From Faecalibacter sp. LW9 (GTDB lineage: Bacteria; Bacteroidota; Bacteroidia; Flavobacteriales; Weeksellaceae), in the NCBI RefSeq assembly GCF_034661295.1, contig NZ_CP141062.1, positions 1,550,001 to 1,614,000 on the forward strand: a stretch of DNA of 64,000 bases, given 5' to 3'. The position numbers were made by a program, and so were the translations under genes. The notes below the pieces were generated by a model. That model saw only the letters and a program-made list of their open reading frames with translations, had not been told where the DNA came from and made no database searches. The number at the start of each line of letters is the position of its first letter. Position 1 is the first letter of the stretch. Below are positions 1 to 8,845 of the stretch, in pieces.

Positions 1-25
1 ACTTTGAATTGATTTGCGTTGAATA

Positions 26-838
26 TTAATTGTGAGCAGAGAAAGATTGTTGAATGCTCATACCAACTTCGTCAATTTTGAAAGTTAAATCATCAATTTT
101 AGAAGTAAAGTAAGCATAAGCGATGATAGCGAATGCTGATGCACCAATACCCATACCTGTATTAATTAAGGCTTCCGCGATACCTACAGATAATGTAGCT
201 GAATCTACAGATCCTCCACCTTCACCTAATGCGAAGAACGACTTAATCATCCCGATTACAGTACCCATTAAGGCAATTAATGTACCTACTGAGGCAATTG
301 TAGAAATAATTGTCATGTTTTTCTCTAAAGTTGGCATTTCTAATGTAGTAGCCTCTTCTAAAGTTTTTTGTAATTGAGCTAATTTTTGCTCTTTATTTAA
401 AGTTGTATCGTTTTCTAAAGCTTTGTAAGTTGTTAAACCTTCTTTCACTACGTTTCCGATAGACCCTTTTTGTTTGTCACATAATTCGATCGCTTTGTTA
501 ATTTCGTTTTTGTTTAATAAAGCGCGGATATCATTTACAAATTTGTCAGCACTTCCTGCTCCTTTAGCTTTTCCTAAAGCGATAGCACGGTCAATTGAGA
601 AAACAATTACCATGAAGAAGAAAGACATTAAGAATGGGATGATTACCCCCCCTTTATAAATAATTCCTAAAAAGTTTAATGGGTGACCTTTTGCAGTGTC
701 CCCACCCTCGAAGTTAGAAGGTTGACCAAATAAACCGTAGAAAATAGCCATTGCAAGACCAATTAATACGATCATAGTAATAACAGGATTTATACCTCCT
801 TTTTTACCTTTAGCTGGTACTGATACATTCTTTTCCAT
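26..838 (-). CDS. exbB: MotA/TolQ/ExbB proton channel family protein (ExbB-like)
   Basis: ExbB-type inner-membrane subunit that, with ExbD and TonB, couples the proton gradient to outer-membrane transport. The 270-residue product has an extra N-terminal hydrophobic segment (about residues 18-38), a second at about 62-85, and the family core with two long helices near 172-202 and 222-246 containing the small-residue pattern 'GTLIALMGTVIGM' and 'GIAEALINTGMGIGA'. Four segments rather than three are common in Bacteroidota ExbB. The reading starts at an ATG at 836-838. An exbD partner would be expected just beyond the left edge of the window, so the operon is probably cut here. MotA or TolQ roles are less likely because no flagellar or Tol neighbours are visible. 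Confidence 0.85.
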   Translation of the reverse strand: MEKNVSVPAKGKKGGINPVITMIVLIGLAMAIFYGLFGQPSNFEGGDTAKGHPLNFLGIIYKGGVIIPFLMSFFFMVIVFSIDRAIALGKAKGAGSADKFVNDIRALLNKNEINKAIELCDKQKGSIGNVVKEGLTTYKALENDTTLNKEQKLAQLQKTLEEATTLEMPTLEKNMTIISTIASVGTLIALMGTVIGMIKSFFALGEGGGSVDSATLSVGIAEALINTGMGIGASAFAIIAYAYFTSKIDDLTFKIDEVGMSIQQSFSAHN

Positions 839-1161
839 TTACTAATTCTTTTAAATATTATGATTTTTATTAATGTGGGTGTAAATTAAGTGAAAATATT
901 TTAAAGTCACGATATTTTTTATTCACATATCACGTTAAATTTATAATAAATCTGTTTTTTCTACAATTTATTGTTAATCTGATAATCTGAATTTTTATTG
1001 TATTTTAGTACATTTTCAGCGGTAATTTACTGATGTTAAATTAAATGAAAGACGAATATATTACTTTTTTTATAGTATTGTATTTTTAAATTATAGTATT
1101 TCTAAAAATATTTTAAAAATTAAATTTTAATCAGGAATTTTGTCAAATATTAATAGACTTC
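839..1161. other. Divergent intergenic region exbB / topB
   Basis: A very AT-rich 323-bp gap between divergent genes. It must carry promoters for both directions, but I see no clear TTTG / TAnnTTTG pair on either strand, no stem-loop terminator and no credible small gene. Confidence 0.5.
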
Positions 1162-3300
1162 ATGAAAATTTGTATTGCAGAAAAGCCAAGTGTAGCGAAA
1201 GATATCGCCAAAGTAATCGGTGCGCATCAAAAAAAAGATGGGTATTTTGAAGGGAATGGCTATCAAGTCACATGGACTTTTGGACATCTTTGCACTTTAA
1301 AAGAGCCACAAGACTATGCTGCAGAGTGGAAAAGTTGGGATTTGAATTATCTTCCAATGATCCCACCTACATTTGGAATCAAAGTGATTGAAGATAAAGG
1401 GGTAAAGAAACAATTCAAGATTATCGAAAACCTTGTAACTCATCCAGAAGTGGAAGAGGTTATAAATTGTGGCGATGCCGGACAAGAAGGAGAGTTAATC
1501 CAGCGTTGGGTTTTGCTAAAAGCAAGAAGCAAAGCTCCTTTAAAACGTTTGTGGATTTCTTCCTTAACGGAAGAAGCCATTAAAGAAGGTTTTGCCAACT
1601 TGCGTTTAGGGTCACAATACGAAAACCTTTTCGCCGCAGGCCAGGCTCGTGCGATTGGCGATTGGCTATTAGGAATGAATGCAACTCGTTTATTTACCAA
1701 AAAATTTGCACCACCTAAAACAGTCTTATCAATAGGCCGTGTGCAAACTCCAACATTGGCAATGATTGTAAAACGCCAAAAGGAAATCGATGCCTTCCAT
1801 TCAGAAGAGTATTGGGAATTAAAGACATTATATAAGACAGTAGAATTTACTGCTGACATTCCACGCCTAAAATCAGAGGAAAAAGCCAATAATGGGTTGG
1901 CTTTTATCAAGGATCGTCCTTTTGAGATTATTAATTTCGAAGTAAAAGAAGGGAAAGAAAAAAATCCTCGTTTATTCGATTTAACCTCTTTACAAGTAGA
2001 GGCAAATAAGAAATATGCTTATTCTGCTGAAAATACATTAAAGTATATCCAAAGTCTATATGAAAAGAAATTTGTGACTTATCCCCGTGTGGATACCACA
2101 TATTTATCAGAGGATATTTATCCTAAAGTTCCTGGAATTTTACAAAAACTAACCGCATATCAACCGCTGGTTGAACCATTGCTACAACAACCGATACCAA
2201 AATCAAAAGCGGTGTTTGATGATACTAAAGTGACGGATCACCATGCGATTATTCCTACAGAGATTTTTCCTCAAGGGTTAAACTTAGATGAAAAACGCAT
2301 CTATGATTTAGTTGCTCGACGCTTCATAGCTGTTTTTTATCCAGAATGTAAAGTAGCGAATACCAATGTAGAGGGTAAGGTAGAAAACGAAAATAAAGAA
2401 GGTAAACTTTCGGCAATACACTTCAAAGCATCAGGAAAACAAATATTGTTTATGGGATGGCGTGAAGTATATGCTAAAGATAAGCAAGACGATAAGAAAG
2501 AGGAAGAAGAAAAATTGATGCCGATATTCGAGATTGGAGAAAGTGGACTTCATGAACCTCATATTCATAAAGGAAAAACGACTCCTCCGAAATATTATTC
2601 TGAAGCGACCTTATTACGTGCGATGGAAACAGCGGGAAAACAAGTAGATGATGAAGAAATGCGTGAACTCATGAAAGATAATGGGATTGGTCGTCCATCG
2701 ACACGTGCCAATATTATCGAAACATTGTTTCGTAGAAAATACATCGAAAAGAAGAAACGAAACATCATAGCTACTCAAACGGGAATGGATTTGATTGATA
2801 CCATTCAAGATGAATTACTGAAATCCCCAGAATTAACAGGAATATGGGAACGTAAATTACGTTTAATCGAACGAGGAGAATATGAATTAGAGACCTTTAA
2901 ATCTGAATTGATTCAGATGGTTACTGATCTGACGAACACTGTGAAGAACAGTTATTTTCGACCAATTTCGAATCATGTGGTTACGGAGGTAAAAGAGAAA
3001 TTCCCGAAACCCCGCAAAGAGAAAGAAAAAATCGTTATCGAAGATTCAACTTGTCCAAAATGTAAACAACATCAATTGATAAAAGGAAAAGCAGCGTATG
3101 GGTGTGCAAATTTTAAAGTTTGTGGCTTCAAAATTCCTTTTGCAATCGGAGGTAAAAAATTAACTGACAATCAAATTCATCAATTGTTGACGAAACAAAA
3201 GACAACAAAGATCAAAGGCTTTATCGATGGAAATACGAGCGAAAAATTTGATGCCAAATTAGTTTTAAACACCCATTACGAAATCGAATTCGAGAAATAA
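1162..3300 (+). CDS. topB: DNA topoisomerase III (type IA)
   Basis: Type IA topoisomerase that relaxes or decatenates DNA through single-strand passage. The 712-residue protein opens with the Toprim domain ('CIAEKPSVA', then 'CGDAGQEGE' near residue 105 carrying the acidic metal ligands). The catalytic tyrosine is Tyr307 in 'VTYPRVDTTYLS'. 'DDTKVTDHHAIIPT' and 'NGIGRPSTRA' are the conserved topo III/I motifs. The C terminus carries one cysteine-rich zinc-ribbon-like element (CxxC near residue 632, then two more Cys) and no long array as in TopA, which is why I call topo III. It is monocistronic and converges on the next gene with a 3-bp gap and no visible terminator. Confidence 0.93.
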   Translation: MKICIAEKPSVAKDIAKVIGAHQKKDGYFEGNGYQVTWTFGHLCTLKEPQDYAAEWKSWDLNYLPMIPPTFGIKVIEDKGVKKQFKIIENLVTHPEVEEVINCGDAGQEGELIQRWVLLKARSKAPLKRLWISSLTEEAIKEGFANLRLGSQYENLFAAGQARAIGDWLLGMNATRLFTKKFAPPKTVLSIGRVQTPTLAMIVKRQKEIDAFHSEEYWELKTLYKTVEFTADIPRLKSEEKANNGLAFIKDRPFEIINFEVKEGKEKNPRLFDLTSLQVEANKKYAYSAENTLKYIQSLYEKKFVTYPRVDTTYLSEDIYPKVPGILQKLTAYQPLVEPLLQQPIPKSKAVFDDTKVTDHHAIIPTEIFPQGLNLDEKRIYDLVARRFIAVFYPECKVANTNVEGKVENENKEGKLSAIHFKASGKQILFMGWREVYAKDKQDDKKEEEEKLMPIFEIGESGLHEPHIHKGKTTPPKYYSEATLLRAMETAGKQVDDEEMRELMKDNGIGRPSTRANIIETLFRRKYIEKKKRNIIATQTGMDLIDTIQDELLKSPELTGIWERKLRLIERGEYELETFKSELIQMVTDLTNTVKNSYFRPISNHVVTEVKEKFPKPRKEKEKIVIEDSTCPKCKQHQLIKGKAAYGCANFKVCGFKIPFAIGGKKLTDNQIHQLLTKQKTTKIKGFIDGNTSEKFDAKLVLNTHYEIEFEK

Positions 3301-3303
3301 AAG

Positions 3304-4218
3304 TTATTGGTAAAACTTATTTAAATCATCTAAGTGTTCTTTTATACGATCTTTTAAAAGCTGTGGTTCCAATACTTTTATAAATCGTCCCATCGATAAA
3401 ATTTCAGAAATAAAATCGGTTGTGATATATACCTTAAGTCCTATATGGACTTTATCACCCGAACGTTTAATAATATGTTGCGAGCTGTGTAGTGGAAGTG
3501 TTTCTAAATATGCAGCTTGTTTTTTTGATACTTCTAAAACAACATCGTAAGGCTCTTCGGTATTAGGGGCAATGATTCCAAAACAATGTTGGTATTTTTC
3601 TTCATAATCAAATGCAATTTTTTTCCCAATCCGTTCGTTCAGTGTTACCAATTTTGTCATACGGTCTAGTCCGAAATTCTTGATGGTTTCTTGATCTTCT
3701 GCAATTAGATACCAACGGTTATTAAATTCTTTAATCGCAATCGGATTCACTTTACGCGTCGTTTCTTCCGATTCACCAAATTTTAAATAATTAAATTCAA
3801 TTTTATTTTTCTTTTGAATTGCTTGGATGATTTCAGGTAAAAATTCAGCACGTTTGGGTTGGCGTTTCTCTAAATACACTACATTTTCTAAAGAGTTCGT
3901 CAATTTAAGTGCAGAGAAACTATTAATTTCTTCAATGGTTTTTAGAAAGAAATCAGATCCATAATCATCTTGTTCGATGTAATATCCTTTATTCGCTCGA
4001 CTAAAAACAATATCTATCCCTAAGATGGTACGGATTTCTTTGATGTCGCGTTGTAAGGTACGTTTTGAAAAATTAAATTCTAACGTATCATCATATACTT
4101 TCATCATTTCGAATTCTTCTTCTAGGAAAGAATTTAAATCTTCAAAAGAACAATATTTCTGTTGAGATAATTTTCGAACAATATTAAAGTAACGTGCAAT
4201 GTAACCTTGTTTAGACAT
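3304..4218 (-). CDS. WYL domain-containing transcriptional regulator
   Basis: Predicted DNA-binding regulator. The N terminus (residues 1 to about 70) has the winged-helix look of DeoR/YafY-type WYL proteins ('RTLQRDIKEIRTILGIDI'). The WYL ligand-binding domain follows from about residue 140, with the signature in 'NNRWYLIAED' and the downstream 'FGLDRMTKL'. A C-terminal extension (WCX-like) completes 304 residues. An in-frame extension reaches 4257, but the ATG at 4216-4218 (MSKQGYIARY) fits the family start and I use it. WYL proteins often sense nucleotides and regulate stress or defence genes. No defence genes are adjacent here, so the target is unknown. Confidence 0.82.
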   Translation of the reverse strand: MSKQGYIARYFNIVRKLSQQKYCSFEDLNSFLEEEFEMMKVYDDTLEFNFSKRTLQRDIKEIRTILGIDIVFSRANKGYYIEQDDYGSDFFLKTIEEINSFSALKLTNSLENVVYLEKRQPKRAEFLPEIIQAIQKKNKIEFNYLKFGESEETTRKVNPIAIKEFNNRWYLIAEDQETIKNFGLDRMTKLVTLNERIGKKIAFDYEEKYQHCFGIIAPNTEEPYDVVLEVSKKQAAYLETLPLHSSQHIIKRSGDKVHIGLKVYITTDFISEILSMGRFIKVLEPQLLKDRIKEHLDDLNKFYQ

Positions 4219-4261
4219 GATGATTTGGATTTCAACAAATTTATAACTTTTGCACATAAAA

Positions 4262-4295
4262 AAAAGTAGTAAAAATAGTCATTCTTACTACTTTT
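4262..4295 (-). terminator. Rho-independent terminator
   Basis: Perfect 11-bp arms (4262-4272 and 4285-4295, AAAAGTAGTAA and its complement) with a 12-nt loop. On the minus strand it is followed by a T-run, so it serves the secreted-protein gene ending at 4328. Confidence 0.75.
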
Positions 4296-4327
4296 AATTG
4301 TTGAATTAGTATATGGTGAAGAAAGAA

Positions 4328-4948
4328 TTAATCGATTTCTACATCCTCTGATTTAACTTGAGGTGAGGTTTCTTCAGTTGTTTCTACTTTTACATCTTTA
4401 ATGTATTGGCTCAATGTTTCTACAATTTCCGTGTTGGATTGTTGATCATTTTTAGTCTCAATACTCACAAACATTGCTGGGGCAAAATTATCTTGGATAT
4501 ATTCGGATTCTGCTTGGAAAACTCCTCCATTTTTAACTAATGCAGTATCAAAAGAGGCAGTTAAGTTACGCGCTGTTCCTAATGAATGATCAAAATGTTG
4601 GTTGTTTTTTGATACTACAGCAGTAACGGTATTATTTCCATCTGTAGTATTCTTAAAGTTTACAGTAAGAATTACTTCTGGTTTAATGCTATCTAGAATT
4701 TCTTTTTTCTTTGCATCATCTAATCCATCTGCAATTTTTTTCCATTCTACAATTTTAACCGTTTCATCTTGATTTAATTTTTCAATCTGTTGACGAAAAG
4801 TTTGTGTGATGTTTTGATTATTCGTCGTTTCAATATTATCTACAATATCAACGATGACTACTTTAGGCGTTTGATCATCCAAGGTTGTAAAGGAGAATGA
4901 GACTAATCCTGCGACAGCTAATGCGCTTGTTTTAATTAATGTTTTCAT
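4328..4948 (-). CDS. Secreted protein, possibly a degenerate N-acetylmuramoyl-L-alanine amidase-like domain
   Basis: 206 residues from the ATG at 4946-4948 (MKTLIKTSALAVAG...), with a clear signal peptide ending near 'VSFSFTTLDD'. A longer in-frame reading overlaps the neighbouring gene and would bury the signal peptide, so I reject it. The mature part begins 'KVVIVDIVDNI', and near residue 155 reads 'NFAPAMFVSIETKND'. Both segments recall the beta strands of Amidase_3 enzymes (VxIDxGHGG and PAxLVExGFxSN), but the zinc His of GHG and the usual glutamate are absent. That resemblance is my inference from pattern alone; the safe call is secreted protein of unknown function. The C-terminal tail is acidic (EETSPQVKSEDVEID). 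Confidence 0.6.
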   Translation of the reverse strand: MKTLIKTSALAVAGLVSFSFTTLDDQTPKVVIVDIVDNIETTNNQNITQTFRQQIEKLNQDETVKIVEWKKIADGLDDAKKKEILDSIKPEVILTVNFKNTTDGNNTVTAVVSKNNQHFDHSLGTARNLTASFDTALVKNGGVFQAESEYIQDNFAPAMFVSIETKNDQQSNTEIVETLSQYIKDVKVETTEETSPQVKSEDVEID

Positions 4949-5049
4949 TTGTACGTTTTTATAAATTAGTTCTAAGTACTTAAAAACATGAATTGTTCCG
5001 AGAATTCCTAAATTATGGTAAAAGATGTTATAATTATCCCAATAAAAAA

Positions 5050-5073
5050 AGCACATCCGATGGATGTGCTTTT
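5050..5073. terminator. Terminator hairpin, both orientations plausible
   Basis: Arms AGCACATCC (5050-5058) and GGATGTGCT (5062-5070) with a 3-nt loop. An A-run precedes it, which is a T-run on the minus strand, and TTTG follows it. It mainly terminates the TPR gene ending at 5094. Confidence 0.8.
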
Positions 5074-5093
5074 GTATGTATAGCATATGATGC

Positions 5094-5804
5094 CTATACG
5101 ATAGAATTGAAATATTCTTCAATTTTTTCCTTACCAGCTTCATCAATACTTCCATGTAAATCATCATAAATGATCTCTAATTCATCTTCTGAATAGCGCT
5201 TAAGAAGAGGAGTAGCCGTTTGCAAGAAATTTTCAATTGGTTCCAATGCACGTGAACGTAAGAATTTCTCGTCGGTATTCTTCACCTTCATATACACTTG
5301 TTTTAACAATTGAAATTGCTCTTTTGCTAATTCGAACTCCTCAACTGTTATTAATGTGATCATATAATGTAACATTAATTGAACAGAAGGCATATTCTTT
5401 TGTGTTCCGTAGTGAGTATATTTATCTAAAGCGACTTCAAAAAGTGCTTTACTGCGTTCAAAATTTTTGTTCAACGCAGCAGCAATTACTGCATTAAAAT
5501 AATCATCCGAGTTCGTAGAACTTTGTGTTAAATCGTAGAATGCTTCATCCGCATTCGCAAAATCTTGTTTGCTATAATAAGATAGTGCAATTAATTTTTT
5601 TGCATCATACAATTGTTTTGGATCTGTACTATCTAATAATCCTTGACAAATTTGTATACACATATCAAATGCTCCTTGACTGAAAACATCACGTGCTGAA
5701 TTTAAAATAGAATTCGTAGCGTGTTTTTCATATGCTCTTTCATACATCTCACGTCTTGCACGTAAGACATCTTCGTACGTGATATAATCGTAGTTGATAT
5801 TCAT
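5094..5804 (-). CDS. TPR-like helical repeat protein of unknown function
   Basis: 236 residues, no signal peptide and no membrane segment, so probably cytoplasmic. Nearly all helical, with repeated helix pairs typical of tetratricopeptide-like repeats: 'ARDVFSQGAFDMCIQICQGL', 'AKKLIALSYYSKQDFANADE', 'FNAVIAAALNKNFERSKALF', 'MLHYMITLITVEEFELAKEQ'. Likely a protein-interaction scaffold. It starts with ATG at 5802-5804 and is separated from tcdA by 64 bp, so it could be the last gene of a tatD-tcdA-TPR minus-strand unit. No specific family recognised. Confidence 0.7.
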   Translation of the reverse strand: MNINYDYITYEDVLRARREMYERAYEKHATNSILNSARDVFSQGAFDMCIQICQGLLDSTDPKQLYDAKKLIALSYYSKQDFANADEAFYDLTQSSTNSDDYFNAVIAAALNKNFERSKALFEVALDKYTHYGTQKNMPSVQLMLHYMITLITVEEFELAKEQFQLLKQVYMKVKNTDEKFLRSRALEPIENFLQTATPLLKRYSEDELEIIYDDLHGSIDEAGKEKIEEYFNSIV

Positions 5805-5868
5805 TGATTAATGTGTTATAGTTTATTTTAAAGTTCTAAATTAAGAAAACACAAGGGTAAACACAAGA

Positions 5869-6591
5869 TTATTTTTTGTTTTTCAATAAATCTCGAATCA
5901 CTGTTTCAGCCGCGTGTAATCCAAATAAACCAGGCATCCATGAATTGGTACCGTAAAACGATTTCTTGAAGTTCGCCCCATCTGTTAATTTTACTGAAGA
6001 TTCATCAGGTACTTCTGTTGAAAATACAGCTTTTACACCTTTTGAAATGCCTTCTTTGCGTAAACGTTTACGAACATTTTTAGCTAATGGACATACATCT
6101 GTTTTACTGATGTCTTTTACTTTTACTTTACTCGCTAAGAATTTTCCACCAGCACCCATATTACTAATCACTTTTACCTTTTTGCGTTTAGCTGCGATAA
6201 TCAAATTAATTTTAGGGGTAACCGAATCGATGCAATCCATCACATAATCAAAATCTTCCGTCACGATCTCGTGTGTGCGTTCAGGGGATAAAAATTCGTT
6301 GATACGAGTTAATTGTAATTCGGGATTAATATCCATCAAACGATCTCCCACAACATCTACTTTGTTCATGCCAACCGTAGAGTGTAAAGCAGGTAATTGA
6401 CGATTGATGTTGGTAATATCTACCGTATCTCCATCAACAATGGTCATTTTTCCAACGCCTGCACGAGCTACAAACTCAGCAGCAAATGATCCCACTCCTC
6501 CTAATCCCACGATTAGTACATTCGAATTTTTAAGGTTATTTAATCCTTCTTCTTTGAATAATAACTCAGCTCTTTCTTGCCAAATTGCCAT
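5869..6591 (-). CDS. tcdA: tRNA threonylcarbamoyladenosine dehydratase (ThiF/E1-like)
   Basis: TcdA/CsdL-type member of the ThiF/MoeB superfamily, which cyclises t6A to ct6A at position 37 of ANN-decoding tRNAs using ATP. The 240-residue protein has the nucleotide-binding 'VLIVGLGGVGSFAAE' near residue 25, 'VDGDTVDITNINRQ' and 'DYVMDCIDSVTPKI', which is the standard order for the family. 'PLAKNVRKRLRKEG' and the C-terminal 'MPGLFGLHAAETVI' are TcdA-like rather than MoeB-like. Its start lies 19 bp after the stop of the tatD-like gene, suggesting one transcript. Confidence 0.88.
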   Translation of the reverse strand: MAIWQERAELLFKEEGLNNLKNSNVLIVGLGGVGSFAAEFVARAGVGKMTIVDGDTVDITNINRQLPALHSTVGMNKVDVVGDRLMDINPELQLTRINEFLSPERTHEIVTEDFDYVMDCIDSVTPKINLIIAAKRKKVKVISNMGAGGKFLASKVKVKDISKTDVCPLAKNVRKRLRKEGISKGVKAVFSTEVPDESSVKLTDGANFKKSFYGTNSWMPGLFGLHAAETVIRDLLKNKK

Positions 6592-6610
6592 ATGTGATAT
6601 CTATTTTTTC

Positions 6611-7261
6611 TTATAAATTGATAAATACGCGACTGAATTGATTTTGAACAATCGCTTCGATTTCTTCTATCGAACAGTTTTTGAGTTCGGCAGCTTTCGT
6701 ATAAATTTCTTGGATAGGGATTTGACTATCATCATTTTCCAAGAAAAACTGATTTTCCGAAAGGTTTGCAAATATAGTTTGTAAGTTTGGGTTATGAAGC
6801 AAATTTTTTCCAAATGATGGGATACAATAATTATCCAGAATTTGTTGTAATAATTGTACATTCTTATTGAACCCATGAAAAATAAAGGGAACAGTGATGT
6901 TTAATTTTTTTCGGATTTCAAAAATTTCTTGATATGCTCGTACGCAATGGATAATAACTGGAATTTGATGTTCTTGTGCAATGCATAACTGTTGCTTAAA
7001 AACATTTTTCTGAACTTCAAAATCTACTGAGGTTAATTTATCCAATCCTATTTCACCTATCGCAAGGCATTTATGAGATGATATATGTTGATTTATCGTG
7101 ATTAAATCATCTGCAATATGCGATTGATTGATAAATACGGGATGTATACCAATCGAATAATAGCCTTCATGGGGTTGAATGTTCCATGGGTATTGGTTAT
7201 ACACCTCAATCAAATAAGGTTCAGGTGTAGTGGTATGATGGGTGTGGATATTGATTAACAT
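6611..7261 (-). CDS. TatD family metal-dependent hydrolase
   Basis: TatD-type amidohydrolase fold (DNase or related phosphoesterase). Metal-binding positions are visible in order: HxH in 'INIHTHH', Glu in 'AIGEIGLDK', His in 'PVIIHCVRAY', His in 'FIFHGFNKN', and an acidic pair in 'LENDDSQ' where the family has ETD. At 216 residues it is shorter than typical TatD (about 260), as are many Bacteroidota homologues. It begins with the ATG at 7259-7261 and is the first gene of a unit with tcdA. Confidence 0.82.
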   Translation of the reverse strand: MLINIHTHHTTTPEPYLIEVYNQYPWNIQPHEGYYSIGIHPVFINQSHIADDLITINQHISSHKCLAIGEIGLDKLTSVDFEVQKNVFKQQLCIAQEHQIPVIIHCVRAYQEIFEIRKKLNITVPFIFHGFNKNVQLLQQILDNYCIPSFGKNLLHNPNLQTIFANLSENQFFLENDDSQIPIQEIYTKAAELKNCSIEEIEAIVQNQFSRVFINL

Positions 7262-7339
7262 AATTGTATTCCTGTGGTAAAAATAATAAAAAGCCTAATC
7301 ATTCCATTTTAGGAATAAAATTTGGAGCAAGGATTTTCA

Positions 7340-8752
7340 ATGAATTCTCAACACATCGAACAAGATTCTAAAGCTTTAAAATATTTACCATGGCTTGCCG
7401 CAATAGCACTTTTTATGCAGGCTTTAGATGGTACTATTTTGAATACAGCATTGCCAACAATTGCTGTAGAATTAAATCAATCCCCACTGAAATTACAGTC
7501 TATTATTGTTTCTTATACATTGACTGTAGCTCTTTTAATTCCATTAAGCGGTTGGCTATCTGATAAATATGGTACAAAGCGTATTTTTCAATTAGCGGTC
7601 GTATTATTTACGATTGGCTCGATTTGTTGTGCGATTTCGCCTAATTTATTCACATTAATCTTATCACGAATTTTACAAGCCGTGGGTGGATCCATGATGG
7701 TTCCCGTGGCTCGATTAGCCATTTTATATGCTTATCCTAAAGAACAATTATTGAAAGTCATCAATTTTATTACAATACCTGGAATGATTGGACCTTTATT
7801 AGGGACAAGTTTGGGTGGAGTTTTAGTAGAAGCGCTTTCATGGCATTGGATATTTTTAGTGAATATTCCATTTGGATTATTTCTAATCTGGATGTCTCGA
7901 TTTGGAATTCCTGATTTTAAGAAACCTGTTTTTAAATTTGATAAAACCGGACTTTTATTATTTGGAGGTGGAGTAACTTTCTTAACCCTATTTCTAGAGC
8001 TTGTATCTACCAATATCGTCACAGCAGAATTTTTGATTGGAATTGCAGTAATCACTTTTGTATTGCTTATCGGTTATGTAGTCTATGCCAAAAAGAAAGC
8101 TCATCCCTTAATTAATTTGAACCTATTTTCTATTCGTACATTACGCATAGGTATTATAGGAAATTTAATTACCCGATTAGGGATTGGAGGAATGCCGTTT
8201 TTAATTCCATTATTGCTTCAAGTTGGTTATGGGTATACTGCTACCGTTGCGGGATTAATGATGATACCTGCAGCTTTGAGTAATTTAATAGCAAAATCAT
8301 TAGTTGTACCCATTGTAAATAAATTAGGCTATCGAAATATGTTAATATCTAATACATTTCTACTTGGATTTCTAATCTGTTTATTCTTTTTTGTGGATTC
8401 CGAATCACCTATCGAATTTCTTTTGCCTCTATTATTTATACATGGTGGTATAAGTTCGATTCAGTTTACAGCGATGAACACGTTGTCATTGGCCGATTTG
8501 GATTATACCAATTCCAGTGATGGGAATAGTGTATTAACCATTACGCAGCAACTTTCACAAACTTTCGGAATCTCGGTAGCCTCTTTGGTTTTAGGAATGT
8601 TTAAACAATGGGAAAGTCTAACCAATGGTGTGGATGTGCAAGCGTTTCGTTATTCCTTTCTATTCTTAGGAATAATTACCATTTTATCCACTTTCATATT
8701 CATACAATTGCGATCTTCAGATGGTCTAGCTATGTCAGGGCATAAAGATTAA
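7340..8752 (+). CDS. MFS transporter, DHA2 family drug exporter (MdtD-like)
   Basis: Multidrug proton antiporter of the major facilitator superfamily. The N-terminal half carries 'LDGTILNTALPTIAVEL' (DHA2 motif C region in helix 1) and motif A 'GWLSDKYGTKRIF' after helix 2. About 14 hydrophobic stretches span 470 residues, matching the 14-helix DHA2 group. I choose the ATG at 7340 (MNSQHIEQ). An in-frame TTG at 7322 exists but adds only six residues and has no advantage. The gene runs directly into the left end of an IS element: its TAA is at 8750-8752 and the IS begins two bases later. Confidence 0.87.
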   Translation: MNSQHIEQDSKALKYLPWLAAIALFMQALDGTILNTALPTIAVELNQSPLKLQSIIVSYTLTVALLIPLSGWLSDKYGTKRIFQLAVVLFTIGSICCAISPNLFTLILSRILQAVGGSMMVPVARLAILYAYPKEQLLKVINFITIPGMIGPLLGTSLGGVLVEALSWHWIFLVNIPFGLFLIWMSRFGIPDFKKPVFKFDKTGLLLFGGGVTFLTLFLELVSTNIVTAEFLIGIAVITFVLLIGYVVYAKKKAHPLINLNLFSIRTLRIGIIGNLITRLGIGGMPFLIPLLLQVGYGYTATVAGLMMIPAALSNLIAKSLVVPIVNKLGYRNMLISNTFLLGFLICLFFFVDSESPIEFLLPLLFIHGGISSIQFTAMNTLSLADLDYTNSSDGNSVLTITQQLSQTFGISVASLVLGMFKQWESLTNGVDVQAFRYSFLFLGIITILSTFIFIQLRSSDGLAMSGHKD

Positions 8753-8759
8753 AAAAGAG

Positions 8760-8790
8760 GCTGTCTCAAAAGTGAGACAGCTTTTTTTTA
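8760..8790 (+). terminator. IS left-end hairpin acting as terminator
   Basis: GCTGTCTCA (8760-8768) pairs with TGAGACAGC (8773-8781) across a 4-nt loop and is followed by a run of eight T. It overlaps the IS inverted repeat and lies 8 bp after the MFS gene stop, so it would terminate that transcript. Confidence 0.8.
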
Positions 8791-8845
8791 AGAAAAAAGG
8801 AAAGCCTAAGCTTTCCCAATTGGTGCAATTTTATTAAATTGCTGT

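Noticed and set aside
1440-1910. A 156-codon minus-strand frame inside topB
   Set aside because: Antisense shadow of a conserved gene; composition follows the topB reading frame.
3304-4218. WYL regulator as the marker of a defence island
   Set aside because: No nuclease, helicase, toxin, reverse transcriptase or methylase genes lie nearby; neighbours are housekeeping genes.
5094-5167. Extension of the secreted amidase-like gene upstream into the TPR gene
   Set aside because: It would run through a terminator and overlap another gene; the ATG at 4948 starts a clear signal peptide.
7322-7339. TTG start for the DHA2 exporter
   Set aside because: The in-frame ATG at 7340 gives the normal N terminus.
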